From: Bolinopsis microptera
Taxonomy: Eukaryota > Ctenophora > Tentaculata > Lobata > Bolinopsidae
Direction: 5' to 3'
Assembly (NCBI RefSeq): GCF_026151205.1
Contig: NC_087079.1
Location: 6,794,169 to 6,854,168, forward strand
DNA length: 60,000 nucleotides
Shown here: positions 13,301-22,560 of the stretch, piece after piece
How the letters are laid out: every line of letters starts with the position of its first letter
Numbering within the stretch: position 1 is the stretch's first letter
Notes under the pieces: model-generated
Told to the model about the DNA's origin: nothing
Databases searched by the model: none
Seen by the model: the letters and a program-made list of their open reading frames with translations, nothing else
Made by a program: the position numbers and the translations under genes

Positions 13301-16300
13301 ACGCCAGCTTTTCCAACTACATCGAGTACTTCACAACATATCATACAATACATGACATATTCTACATACTTCACAACATATTCTACATACTTTATCACAT
13401 ATTCCACTGCCATGACCACGTCAAACAGCTAACAGGCTGACTGGAGCCAGTATTTTAATCAGAAGGACTGGTACCCCCCCCCCCCCCCCCCCCCCGGAAA
13501 TATCCGTACTATTCTAAAAAGTTGCATGCAACTCCCCGGACAGTGCCAAGTATGTCCACCTTATACACATTATGTGTATACACATTACACATGTGTTATT
13601 ATATACATTTCACAGGTAATCTATGCTTCACATTAAACTGTGAGCACTTCCAGCATATTACGTAGTTTTAAGGGAATAGAAATTGCGTTTATGAAGGAGT
13701 ATGAACTATAAATGTAGTATGATGAAGAGCTGGCTAAGAAAAGGGAGATTGAACGGCTGAAACTAATCAGCTTTTTTTTTTCTTTCCGTTTTTATCAGTC
13801 ATCCTCAGACACTTTTACCATTACATTTGGCGACACTCAAATAACTCAATGACTATTAAGACTAATAAGCGATAATTTTGTACAGTCAGAATAAGTCATT
13901 GTGTCCCCCTTTTAAACAAATTCTCATCTCATATATGGTATTTATAGTTTAAACTCATTCATAAACCCTTTTTTTTCTATTCAAGTTGCGTTCCCGTCTT
14001 TTACAATTTGAGCCAGAGATGAAGCTTCCATTATACCAAAAGAAATGGTCTGTGTTACAATAAAAGAGTAAATAAAAAGCGGAACTTCCAGTAAACAACT
14101 TACAACAGTTCTTATAGCCGAGACTCGAGATCCAGCGTAATCATGCCAAAGTAGATTAATTGTGCGATGTACACAAAGTTACGATTCAGCGACCATCAAC
14201 GGATTACCATGTTGCCGCAGTTACCGCGCTAATGCGCTATATATTATGATATTATATCATTATCTTATGCCGACCGTCTATTAACCGGCTATTAACCCGG
14301 CTATTAGCCGGCTAAGAGTTTGTCGGCACTGTACCTATAAATACCCACGGCTTACCTTTTAACACCACAATTCTAGTCACAAACCTGCTGGACGATTATA
14401 AACTGCTAGTAGAGACCATTATAACCAGAACTTCTATAACCAATATATAATTATATATTATATATATATATATGACGCAGTGATTCTAGACACAACTTTA
14501 TAATACGAGCAGCAAAACTGTCAAAAGTCTAGAGTTATTTAAATACAACTTTACAATACTAGCAAGCTAACACTGTCACAACATTCAAGTCATAAAGAGC
14601 TAATCTAAATTTAATAACGTGTTAATACACGAATAATCTGCCCCTATTATATATTACGCCCCTGCTTATATACAGCTCTACCAACAGACTGCTGACAATT
14701 TCACTGCTATCCAATTATCATTAAACGAGTCAAGGACAAGAGTTAGCGAACGAGGTTTTTTGTTGTATATGGTAGCTTTGCGACCGTCGTACGAGCGAAC
14801 GTGCCCAATAAGCTACCAATGAGTTGTTGCTTGGTTTCCCAAACAGTTCTAACTAACAAGCAGGCCTATTTTATTATATCAAACATGTGAAACACTTGAA
14901 ATAGGCGAACAAACGAACCATTTCATGGTATAGTCAAAGATAAAAGTAGAACAATTCTAATCATCGGTGTGGATGATTGGTTTTGCTATATCTTTAACTA
15001 AAACATGAAACGACTAGTTTGTCCGCGTATCGGCACCAATATCATTATGGTTTGACCGCCGTGTTTTGATTTAGCCGAAATAGATTTTACTAATGTTTTA
15101 CATACATTTTCCTCACTCTTGCTGAAGTCTAGTAGTGTTGAGGTTAATTAATATTTTTCTAACCCTCATGAATCATGTTGTTGCCTCATTGTAGATATTT
15201 TGGTCATTGATGTAAAATTTATTTGAATTTTTAAATTAATTAAATTGTTTGACAAAATGAATAAGTAAATTTGTTACTTCTACTATCATAAGTATTGTAA
15301 AAATCGGTAACACCACACAGTTAACTGGCACACATCTATTTATGCTATTTATCGCGATACTAATATGTAAAATTTATTTAATAATATAACATTTTATACA
15401 AAAATGGGGTATTATATATATAGTTTTAATCATGATTAAATTTTGCTGTTTACTTAAGTCTTGTGATCAATCTAAATGTTATGAAACTCTTTTGCCCTCA
15501 GCAATGAGATTAATTCAACTAGATCTAAGAGTTTAGCTTCAGCTCATGTCTAGACTATAAAACTAATAACGCTATTCTGGAAACCAAGAGAACATGCTGG
15601 AATAAGTTGCATATTTAATAACATCATGTGCAGCCAACTTTGATACATAACACTCAATTTCATATTAAACTTACGAGGCCGAGGATGGTTGAAGCTTATA
15701 ACATTAGTAAACTAATCTAATTATATAACCCGAGCCTTGGATTGTAAACTCAAACCTAACACATAATATTTACAATGTAGAACCACCATCCACAGTGTGT
15801 AAATAATAAAATATATTTATGCGGCTCAACTGTGCAGTACTGTTCATTGTGGACGGCGGTCGAGCGGTTGCTACTTTCTAACTTATGTATTTCTTAATAA
15901 ACTTATCAAAACTCATTTAAAGCCGACACTATATAACATATATAATTGATTTCAACAACGTTACAAAAGAACTGAGATTTATAAAACTTATAGCCGGTTG
16001 GAACAAACTAAACTTAATGTTCAGCCCAACTAGAAGTTTCATGTATGATAGGCAATATAGTTTAAAGAGGTAGTACTATAGATCCAACTGTAGGTACTAT
16101 ATTATATCCAACGTTACGAAAGCATCATTACTATGCAGCGAATTAAATGAGCAATATCACAGCTGTAACTGAGTATTAAGTAGTTATAGCGTTTTTCTTG
16201 CGATATTTCACTGCTCACGCTTACCGTATATTATGATATAGAATATTTCCCCAACAGAGCAACGAATTTATTTTTAGTGTGACCAATCTATTATAGCTAT

Positions 16301-19300
16301 GTTAATGACATTTTTTTCAGTGTCTCCCCCTGGTACTACCCCTGGTACTACCCCTGGTACTGCCCCTGCCCCTGCCCCTGCCCCTGCCCCTGCCCCTGCC
16401 CCTGCCCCTGCCCCTGCCCCTGCCCCTGCCCCTGCCCCTGCCCCTGCCCCCTAAAAGTTAAACACACACTAACCTGTAGAGGGTTAGGTAGCTTAGTGTT
16501 CTCCGCCTCCCTGAACCCCTTCAGTATCTCCCCCCTGGTACTAGTCCGGAACTCCTTCTCCAGCACCTCGTCCCACCACCCCTTCTCTGCCAGGTAGTTT
16601 CTGATACGGTTTATGGGCGTGTCCACTGTGTCCCAGTGCTTCACCTCGTCTACTGACCTGCAGGGGTAGTTTATTTTAACAAATAAGGTGGTAACAACGA
16701 CCTGGAAACATTACATATTGTTTACATATTGTTAGTTTACAGCCACCTGGAGGGGTTCTGAAAACTTATTATTGATAAGAAGTAGTACTAGTAGTAGTGA
16801 TAAGAAGGGGTTTCGTAAATATATCGAGTTGTTAGCTGAGGATACAGAAACTGGTAGTAGTATAAGATATAGAAATGGTTTATCAGTAATCGATAAACAA
16901 TGACGTAAAGATAAATGTTTTGAATAGTTAAATCGACAATTTACGCTTGAATGCACGGTAAACTAAGCAGAAGGATTATAATTTCTGAGAAGATTGGCGA
17001 GACAGAATTGTGTTTTGAGGTAATGAACGAATGGTTAGCTCTGTACTAGCATTTTGAATTAACTATACGACGTGTATGTATTTAAATTAAGTAAGCATCT
17101 AAAGTTTGAGCTCCTAGTTCACCTAATGAGAGTCTGTATGAGAGCTGCCTTTTGTAAACATACAGTGGGTCGAATATTATGCTCTATAAAATATACCGAG
17201 TTAAGGATCTAGGAGTTACAGTGTCTTCAGATATTATATCGTGGTCACATCATGTCAGTTCTATGGCATCCCGAGCTAGGAACGTTCCAGCCTCGGTGCT
17301 CAGATCTTCACCCCATTATAGACCCACAGCTGTTTAAAGCTATCAGCATTTGTTAAATCCTTTCCAGATTATAACCCATCTGTCTGCCCTAATTGAAATT
17401 TTTTGCTGGACTGTAGTATGGACAAGGCAGCAGCGATGCTACAAGGGCGGTCAAACTATTTGATGACCCACTAAAGGAATCTACGAATATTTCCTAAGTA
17501 CATAAAGTAATTAAGTAAAGTAACTTTGCATCGACAGTAGACAAGGATTTAAAGAAAATCTGTATTCAAAGAAGATACGAATCTAATTCTGAGATAAGTC
17601 TTAGTAACTCTGTATCTAAATAATATCATGTATGAGTATTTGCAGACATCTGTATTTAAAGTAAGTATTTGTTGAGATTTGTATAGACAAACCTGTAGGC
17701 AGTAGAATCATCGCTGGTGCTGTGGTGGCCCACTCTATAAGTCATAGCCTCTAACACGACTGGTCTCTGCTGTTCGACACTGAGTTTCCGCGCGGCTTTC
17801 GTCGCGTTGTACACCGCAAACAAATCGTTACCGTCAAACCTTATTGCGGGTATTCCATACCCTATCCCACGGGATGCGATACCTGCATATAAAAATATCA
17901 TTAGAGAAGCTGGAGATTTACATTCATTGTATTGAAAAGTTAGCTTGAGGTTATAAGTTATAATACCGGATACTTTCTTGGAAACACGTCAGCAAACGAA
18001 AATCAATAAAAAGGAAGTTACTGCCGCCTTCCCCTGTCTACTGAACAAAATAATCTACAAATTAAAAACTCGGGACATGACAGGCTTAACCATCTCTGAC
18101 CGGAATTAAAAATACCGGAGGATGTCCAAAAACTCAAACGTAATCGTGCTGGATCCGACTAATTTTGTTGATTTGAAGATTCGCCGAGATTCGAAGACTT
18201 TACCACGATACCCAATTTGACTATAACGTACCACGGGGAAAAGCTTCAAATCTTCAAATTAACAAAATACAACCACTTAACCTCTCCCGAATTTGTCTCA
18301 ATTTGGCAAAAAAGCAGAGTTGTCAAGTCTGGTGCTTAATGATAATCACGTACCCACGTGGTAATCACGTGGGCACGTGGTAATCACGTGGTAATCACGT
18401 GCCCATGTGGTAATCACGTACCCACGTGGTATGTACCACGCTGGCTGCTGGCTGCTGCATTATAATATAACCACTTAACTTAATGTGAGTAAACGCTACA
18501 ACTCCTGGATTACCTACCATCTCCTCTGTATTGGTCCTTGGTGGCGGTTGAAATAGCATAACCATTGTTCCGGCAGAAGAAGAGAATAGGACAGTCCAGT
18601 GTGGCGGCCATGTTCATGGCAGAGTGGCAGTCCCCCTCGGAGGCGGCTCCCTCCCCAAAGTAGCACACTGCACAGGAGTCTTTGTCGCGCTGCTTCATTG
18701 CGTAGGCGTACCCGGCTGCTTGAGGGATCTGAGGGTTGTAATGCAGCTCAGGTTAGCAGGGTGTTTACTGTTTACGTATAGTACTAGTAATATAGTAGTA
18801 GTACTGTTAACTGTTTACTGTTTATGTTTACGTAGATCTGGTTACAGAAATGGGATTTGAACTGCAAGGGCACGACTTTGATAATTTCAGGCTAGCAGTG
18901 GTAATTTCAGCGACGCGTTTCAAAGTTTCGTTATTCAGCATGACAATTAAAGGGATTAGGAGTTGAAATTATTTTATAAACTCAGATACTTTAACCTTAT
19001 CATTTTATAAAGAAATTGTCATATTTACGTCATTGAGGGTGAGTAAAACTTTTTAAAAATTATCAGTCGAAATTCATTAAAATATAAAATTAGGATATTT
19101 TGACAAAAAATCGACGTTATTATTTGACAACCATACGTCATTAAGGTTGTATAAAACTTAACGGGGATTAAGCATTCAAATTTGTTTATAAAGCACAGAT
19201 ATTATGACTTAAGGGGGCAGGGTCTTAATGGAAATTGTCTCAAAATCGACTTTTTAGTTTTTTCTGATAGAGGGAGTTCCATAAAGACCCCCGCCCCTCT

Positions 19301-21451
19301 TACAAGAAATCGCCAACCTCATGAGGCCATAACCGTGACCACGGGCATGACACATACCAAAACTAATCAAAAGATAAATGACATAATAACATATTCTGTA
19401 CATCTCCTCATGGGATGTGCCTATTTATAGAACAGTATGCAGAGTATCCAGAATTAATTATAGATGTACAATAAAATAATAGACAGATTTTGGGAGTTCC
19501 AAATAGTTTCTGATTATTCTGATTTCTTGCGACAAATGATACTGCACTGTTAGGATAATAAAATTAATATAATACACAAATAAAACTTCCTTTCCTGATA
19601 AGAGCATTTTTCCTTGTCGCATCAAACGGGATCAATACAAATTTACACAAGAATACGTTGCAACCATGCGCCTCATAAACAATACTCCAATCCGGATTTT
19701 ACACAAATAAAAGAACAATAATTACTGAACAATACCTGAGTACCGAGTGGTGATGACACAGTTACCTGGTTACCTGGTTACCTGGTTACCTGGTTACCTG
19801 GTTACTTGGTTACATGGTTACCTGGTTACCTGGTTACCTGGTTACCTGGTTACCTGAACAATACCTGTGTACCGAGTGGTGATGACACAGCCTGGATGTT
19901 AACTTTCGCTCCAGTGTAATGTACTGGCATCTGTTTACCTGGTCACACGGGGACAAATCAGTAAATTATAATACAACTATATTTAAACATTATGACACCA
20001 TAGGTTATGTGCCCACTCTAGTTCTTATAATGCTGTGTAAAGCTCAGGGACCATCATTGTCCATTTCAAGGTAAGCTCTAAAGCTCTGAATTCAGATTTT
20101 GATGCTAATTCTGCCTTGAGTATAAGTAGGAGGAGTTGAGATATCTTTAGAAAAGGCAAAAATTTCTAAAAATCACCTTTTCCGAAGTCCTTGTTAGTTC
20201 CAAAACACTGATGCATCATTTCGAGCGGAGTATAGCCTCTCCAAATAAACACACCAGCTTCACGGTACTGAGGGAACACGACATCCTTAAACTTGAGAGC
20301 TCGAGCACTGCCTATTTGGGTTGCTTCCTCTCCAAAGTTCGTCATGTAAAAGGATATACGCCCTGAAAATTGTGGGTTTATGTCATCTTTATTGGGGAAC
20401 TGTTTGAGTTAATAAACTTGACATAGTTTCTCGGATATTGGATATACGCCTACTTTTGAAAGGTTATGTTGCTGTTAATAGCTTTGTTAATAGCAATAAC
20501 TGTAAATTGTTCAGAACACAAGTTACAGAACACAAGTTACAAACACAGTAAGAATTGGGGCCACAATTCTTGATATGTAAACGGCCCTAAACAAAACACG
20601 AAAGCGTGTATCAAAATTGAGTTATTAATGCAGTTCTTGACGCTATAAGCTACTCTAAAAAAAAAAAAGGAGAAAAAAAGCTATTCTGTACGTGAAACAT
20701 TAGAATCATTCCTAAGGTCACACGCTGAATTTTTGGAAGCCAATTTTAAGTTTCCGGCTTGAATTGTTACAATGAATTGCATTGAATCAATAAATATAAT
20801 GATGAGTCAGTCATGTTTTGATTTGAACATAATGCATCCTCAGTCATACTTTTAGCCTGTATTGTTTGATAGAACAAAGCGTAATTTTTACTTCATGCAT
20901 GCACACTTATATTACTACCCGGGTATATTATAATTTGTTGACAAAAAGCCAAGGGACAGAAAAGAACATTATTCAAGTACATAAAATGTACCTTGTCTTT
21001 GAGACTGATACAATATTCTATCCATGATACTGGTTTTAACCATTGCTTTGTACATATCAAGAAGGTCTTCCTTGTCAAATTCGGGATCATCTTTGGGATT
21101 TATGACTTTTCCCTGACTGTTCAGAACTCTGTAAATCGGGATTGTTGGTACCTGTATTATTCTTGTTATAGACATTATATACCACGCAGAGTGAGAACAT
21201 TAATGTCAAATCGGCAATAATATCACTGAATCATCAGTGATCAAACCTGATTAAAAATTTGATTACTGGTAAATTGATTATAAATATCTGAAAATTACCT
21301 CTTCAGGAAGAATGAACCGCATCTCTTTAGTAAATTCTGTTTTAACTCCAGGATAAGGAGCAGGCTCGTCTCTTACACTATCATGATGGAAACCAGCTAC
21401 CCTCTGAGTGACAGCTCCCAGAGTCCCAACTTTACGAGCTATTTTTATCAT
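4216..21451 (-). CDS. BCKDHA: BCKDHA, E1 alpha subunit of branched-chain 2-oxoacid dehydrogenase (whole gene, 8 coding exons)
   Basis: Mitochondrial E1 alpha subunit of the branched-chain 2-oxoacid dehydrogenase complex. With E1 beta it forms the thiamine-diphosphate-dependent decarboxylase for the keto acids of Leu, Ile and Val. Exons (minus strand): 21299-21451, 20992-21151, 20177-20362, 19865-19938, 18518-18728, 17693-17882, 16474-16657, 4216-4338. All have GT-AG borders and compatible phases, giving 1281 nt and 426 residues (human about 445). The first 20 residues are basic and amphipathic, as in a mitochondrial presequence. The ThDP motif GEGAASEGD...NN is at residues 216-246. Both serines of the kinase-regulated loop are conserved, at 316 (GHHS) and 326 (YRS), ten residues apart as in mammals. 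The C-terminus [10 protein letters not shown] matches human YGEHYPLDHF. Intron 7 is 12.1 kb, much longer than the others, and contains other genes. Introns 4 and 7 begin with tandem repeats. I see no disruption. Confidence 0.96.
4931..5020 (+). tRNA. tRNA-Tyr (GTA) with 17-nt intron
   Basis: The acceptor arm CCCTTGG pairs with TCGAGGG plus discriminator A. The D arm is GCTC...GAGC, the anticodon stem GAGGA/TCCTT has loop CTGTA, and the T arm ACCAG-TTCAAAT-CTGGT is perfect. Between anticodon position 37 and the 3' side of the stem lies an extra segment (TGGTTTCAACCCTAGTA) that must be removed, as in almost all eukaryotic nuclear tRNA-Tyr genes. The internal A box (TAGCTCAGTTGG) and B box (AGTTCAAATCT, one base off the GGTTCGANTCC consensus) are recognisable, and a T-run (CTTTTTAAG) follows the gene as Pol III terminator. 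It sits in BCKDHA intron 7 on the opposite strand. Confidence 0.92.
5194..5217. repeat. Poly-C tract (24 nt)
   Basis: An uninterrupted run of 24 C inside BCKDHA intron 7. Its true length is uncertain, since such homopolymers are error-prone in sequencing. Confidence 0.9.
5218..6169. other. AT-rich intron sequence, nothing recognised
   Basis: Part of BCKDHA intron 7 between the poly-C tract and the nested zinc-finger gene. No exon or mobile element was recognised. Confidence 0.4.
6170..6805 (-). CDS. Small C2HC zinc-finger protein gene nested in BCKDHA intron 7
   Basis: Two exons, 6723-6805 and 6170-6383 (minus), join with perfect phase (donor TCAGA/GTAAGT, acceptor GTATGTTTTCAG) into a 98-aa reading frame. 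Residues 5-25 form a CX2C-X12-H-X3-C zinc finger ([21 protein letters not shown], broken here: CRFC then H and C). A basic helical region follows ([20 protein letters not shown] then [11 protein letters not shown]), and the protein ends in a Gly/Ser tail ([13 protein letters not shown]). I do not recognise the family. The ATG (MVQECRF) is the nearest start, but the frame stays open further upstream. The CTATGGTACAG just before GAGTGC could be an acceptor, so earlier exons may exist. It has the same orientation as BCKDHA, so it needs its own promoter or is an alternative exon set. Confidence 0.6.
6806..9832. other. Intronic sequence with no recognised gene
   Basis: BCKDHA intron 7. Several longish open frames occur (for example near 7872-8318 minus) but show no motif I recognise. 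The CGCTCGCTTCGCTCGCG run at about 8202-8219 looks like part of a dispersed repeat. Confidence 0.35.
9833..9924. repeat. Perfect 92-bp palindrome, no spacer
   Basis: Two 46-nt arms are exact reverse complements with the centre TTTATAAA at 9878/9879. The pairing runs from AGAAAATTCATGG to CCATGAATTTTCT and breaks at both outer ends. There is no spacer, so it can extrude a cruciform or fold into a 46-bp hairpin. Confidence 0.95.
9925..10997. other. Intronic sequence, nothing recognised
   Basis: BCKDHA intron 7, AT-rich, no exon recognised. It may include 5' parts of the LINE remnant that follows. Confidence 0.35.
10998..11960 (+). mobile_element. 3' end of a LINE (non-LTR retrotransposon) remnant
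   Basis: An open frame at 10998-11636 encodes a 212-aa segment typical of the last part of LINE ORF2 downstream of the reverse transcriptase: a helical stretch ([20 protein letters not shown]), [20 protein letters not shown], then a zinc knuckle CRHC...[16 protein letters not shown]. The same architecture appears at 22086-22559. No reverse transcriptase domain is left upstream, so the copy is 5'-truncated. About 290 nt after the stop, three direct copies of GTTTAATTCCT (11921-11955) may be the 3'-terminal repeats. It lies antisense within BCKDHA intron 7. Confidence 0.75.
11961..13473. other. Intronic sequence, nothing recognised
   Basis: BCKDHA intron 7. The only notable content is a small cluster of CACGTG/TCACGTGA motifs at about 12513-12530 and 12624-12631. 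Confidence 0.35.
13474..13495. repeat. Poly-C tract (22 nt)
   Basis: A second uninterrupted C run in the same intron, adjoining GGTA. It is close in length to the one at 5194. Confidence 0.9.
13496..16324. other. Intronic sequence; contains one dispersed repeat copy
   Basis: No exon recognised. At 14727-14790 a segment (GAGTCAAGGACAAGAGTTAG through GCTTTGCGACCG) recurs inverted at 23404-23461, so both are copies of an unnamed interspersed repeat. A short AT dinucleotide run lies at 14447-14472. Confidence 0.45.
16325..16450. repeat. CCCCTG hexanucleotide array beside the BCKDHA exon 7 donor
   Basis: Three 12-bp units (CCCCTGGTACTA) followed by about 15 copies of CCCCTG. On the coding strand this is (CAGGGG)n beginning 24 nt after the exon 7 donor GTTAGT. 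Runs of four G every six bases are ideal for G-quadruplex formation. The first 17 or so bases (TCTCCCCCTGGTACTA) nearly equal an exon 7 segment at 16527-16543, so the array may have been seeded from exon sequence. Confidence 0.93.
16474..16657 (-). CDS. BCKDHA: BCKDHA coding exon 7
   Basis: Residues 325-386: [30 protein letters not shown] and a basic helix ending NPLQ. Acceptor ACCCCTGCAG, donor CTACAG/GTTAGT, phase 2 in and 0 out. A C-rich hexanucleotide array starts 24 nt beyond the donor. Part of the exon (near 16527-16543) resembles the intronic sequence at 16323-16339. Confidence 0.95.
17693..17882 (-). CDS. BCKDHA: BCKDHA coding exon 6 (regulatory loop)
   Basis: Residues 262-325: [33 protein letters not shown] and [20 protein letters not shown]. 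Contains the first regulatory phosphoserine (GHHS, residue 316). Donor TACAG/GTTTGT splits the Arg codon just before the second regulatory serine. Confidence 0.96.
18344..18432. repeat. CACGTG-rich 12-bp repeat in BCKDHA intron 5
   Basis: About 90 bp of degenerate units like GGTAATCACGTG containing six perfect CACGTG palindromes (E-box/bHLH-type sites), plus near matches. It may be a binding-site cluster or simply a minisatellite whose unit happens to contain CACGTG. Confidence 0.7.
18518..18728 (-). CDS. BCKDHA: BCKDHA coding exon 5 (ThDP motif)
   Basis: Residues 192-262. Starts [18 protein letters not shown] and carries the thiamine-diphosphate motif [12 protein letters not shown] and [12 protein letters not shown]. 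Acceptor AACCCTCAG, donor GATG/GTAGGT, phase 0 in and 1 out. Confidence 0.96.
18729..19724. other. BCKDHA intron 4 main part
   Basis: AT-rich intron, no other feature seen apart from a degenerate GTTTACTGTTTA/GTAGTACT-type simple repeat next to the exon 5 acceptor (18765-18835). Confidence 0.4.
19725..19890. repeat. Duplicated exon 4 end flanking an 8-bp array
   Basis: Two 37-nt copies (19725-19761 and about 19854-19890, one mismatch in the core) enclose roughly eleven copies of GGTTACCT. The right copy is the true 3' end of BCKDHA exon 4 with its donor. The left copy is an intronic duplicate that also keeps the donor (CTCAG/GTATTG). On the coding strand the array reads CAGGTAAC over and over, each one a near-consensus 5' splice site. 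Confidence 0.9.
19865..19938 (-). CDS. BCKDHA: BCKDHA coding exon 4 (3' end duplicated in the intron)
   Basis: A short 74-nt exon, residues 167-191, encoding [20 protein letters not shown] then PLGTQ; mammalian counterpart RQMPVHYG...ISSPLATQ. Phase 1 in, phase 0 out, donor ACACAG/GTATTG. The last 20-odd nt of this exon plus the donor are repeated once, with one mismatch, 129 nt further into the intron, beyond an 8-bp tandem repeat. Confidence 0.93.
20177..20362 (-). CDS. BCKDHA: BCKDHA coding exon 3
   Basis: Residues 105-166: [20 protein letters not shown], then [20 protein letters not shown]. Corresponds to the mammalian [20 protein letters not shown] and YREAGVLMYRDYPLELF segments around the cofactor site. 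Acceptor AATTTTCAG, donor AAAG/GTGATT, phase 1 at both ends. Confidence 0.95.
20363..20991. other. BCKDHA intron 2
   Basis: 629-nt AT-rich intron with a poly-A run near 20657. No embedded feature seen. Confidence 0.6.
20992..21151 (-). CDS. BCKDHA: BCKDHA coding exon 2
   Basis: Residues 52-104, encoding [20 protein letters not shown] and then [12 protein letters not shown], both hallmarks of E1 alpha. Acceptor AATAATACAG, donor CAAG/GTACAT, phase 0 in and phase 1 out. Confidence 0.95.
21299..21451 (-). CDS. BCKDHA: BCKDHA coding exon 1
   Basis: Residues 1-51. Begins at ATG ([12 protein letters not shown]), a likely mitochondrial targeting peptide, and runs to [20 protein letters not shown], which parallels the mammalian FPGASAEF...LEFI region. 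Donor GAG/GTAATT, phase 0. The ATG is the first one compatible with the homology; a 5' UTR exon upstream is possible but not seen. Confidence 0.9.
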
Positions 21452-21929
21452 GGCTGCTTAACAATATACAGAAAAGTTAAGAAACAGTGTATAATTAGTT
21501 GTACTAAAATCTGGCATTGTGATATTTTGCTATAATGGTCTATTTCATAGTCTGAGCATCTGAAATTGCTTACGATTTTAAAACTGACTTAACCGACAAA
21601 ACAGTTTGGCAGATAAAATATGGGATAGTGGATTTTCCCAGCCCAACCTGGGTTATGCTGTTGAATAAACTTGAAGAATGTCATAGAATTGGGCTGACTC
21701 AGTGAGCCAGTAAAGTTGTTAGACAGTTAGACTTGTCAAGTCACTGGCGCAGTGAGTTAGCCAGTTGCATACTGATCAACTTACAACATTTAGAATGCAT
21801 ATGGCTCTCTTTTTCCCCTGGCAAGGAATCTGCAAATGACACTTCTAAATTGAGAACTTTATTCAAATTTCAGTGTTTCTTGGTTTTTGTCCTGTGCTTT
21901 TGTAATATTGATCATATATATTCAAGGAT
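21452..21929. other. Upstream region of BCKDHA
   Basis: Sequence immediately 5' of the BCKDHA start codon. It presumably contains the 5' UTR and promoter or a 5' UTR intron, but no TATA-like or other element stands out. Confidence 0.4.
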
Positions 21930-22560
21930 ACAAGGATACAAGGATACAAGGATACAAAAGTGATAATTATTTTATTGAATTCACAATAGTTATAATTCTG
22001 AAATAATTTAAGGTTACACAATTCTAGTTATTTACAAATGTGTAGGGATAAAATAGAAATGTTTTATAATACTATTTTTGAGGTCCTATAGCATTATGCA
22101 TTGGCCAGTATTTGAGTGGAAATCTGGGCTCTTATAGTAGGCTGTAAAATTTTCGTTCACAGAGAGAATTGAATGGATTGCTCTTGCTGTGGCAGTAAAT
22201 TTTGTAGGGTCTAGTGTTTTATCGGATAGCAAACCGGCTAGGTCAGTAATATTTTTGGGATGGAAGTTAAATTTTTCTCTAACTGAGGAGTAGAGTAAAC
22301 AGTCAGTTAGAACATGAATTTCGTCCTCAATAGGCTTAAGCCCCTTGCTGAAAAAGCAAAAAGTGCACCATCGATGTTCTCTTGGTACTAGGGGGGTTTC
22401 GTAACGGCCCCTCTCAATGTAAAGATTGTGGCAGCTAATACGAAACCTTGTTAAGCTTTTCCGAGCATCGGGGATCTTAACAACTCCTAAGTATGTTTCT
22501 GGTTCAAAATCATGTTTAATTTGATTGTAGAATTCTAATTTAGGTGAGGATGCCTTCATA
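21930..22560 (-). mobile_element. CR1-like LINE 3' end with octamer tail
   Basis: The minus-strand frame 22086-22559 encodes the ORF2 C-terminal module: FYNQIKHDFEPETYLGVVKI, FRISCHNLYIERGRYETP, a CTFC zinc knuckle and IEDEIHVLTDCLLYSSVREK. About 120 nt after the stop, the element ends in four copies of TTGTATCC (21930-21958 read on the minus strand). Terminal 8-bp repeats instead of poly-A are characteristic of CR1-clade LINEs. Strongly 5'-truncated. Confidence 0.8.

Noticed and set aside
16348-16473. Gly-Gln repeat protein extension of BCKDHA exon 7
   Set aside because: It is read-through into the intron past a good donor; homology continues in the exon at 4216-4338.
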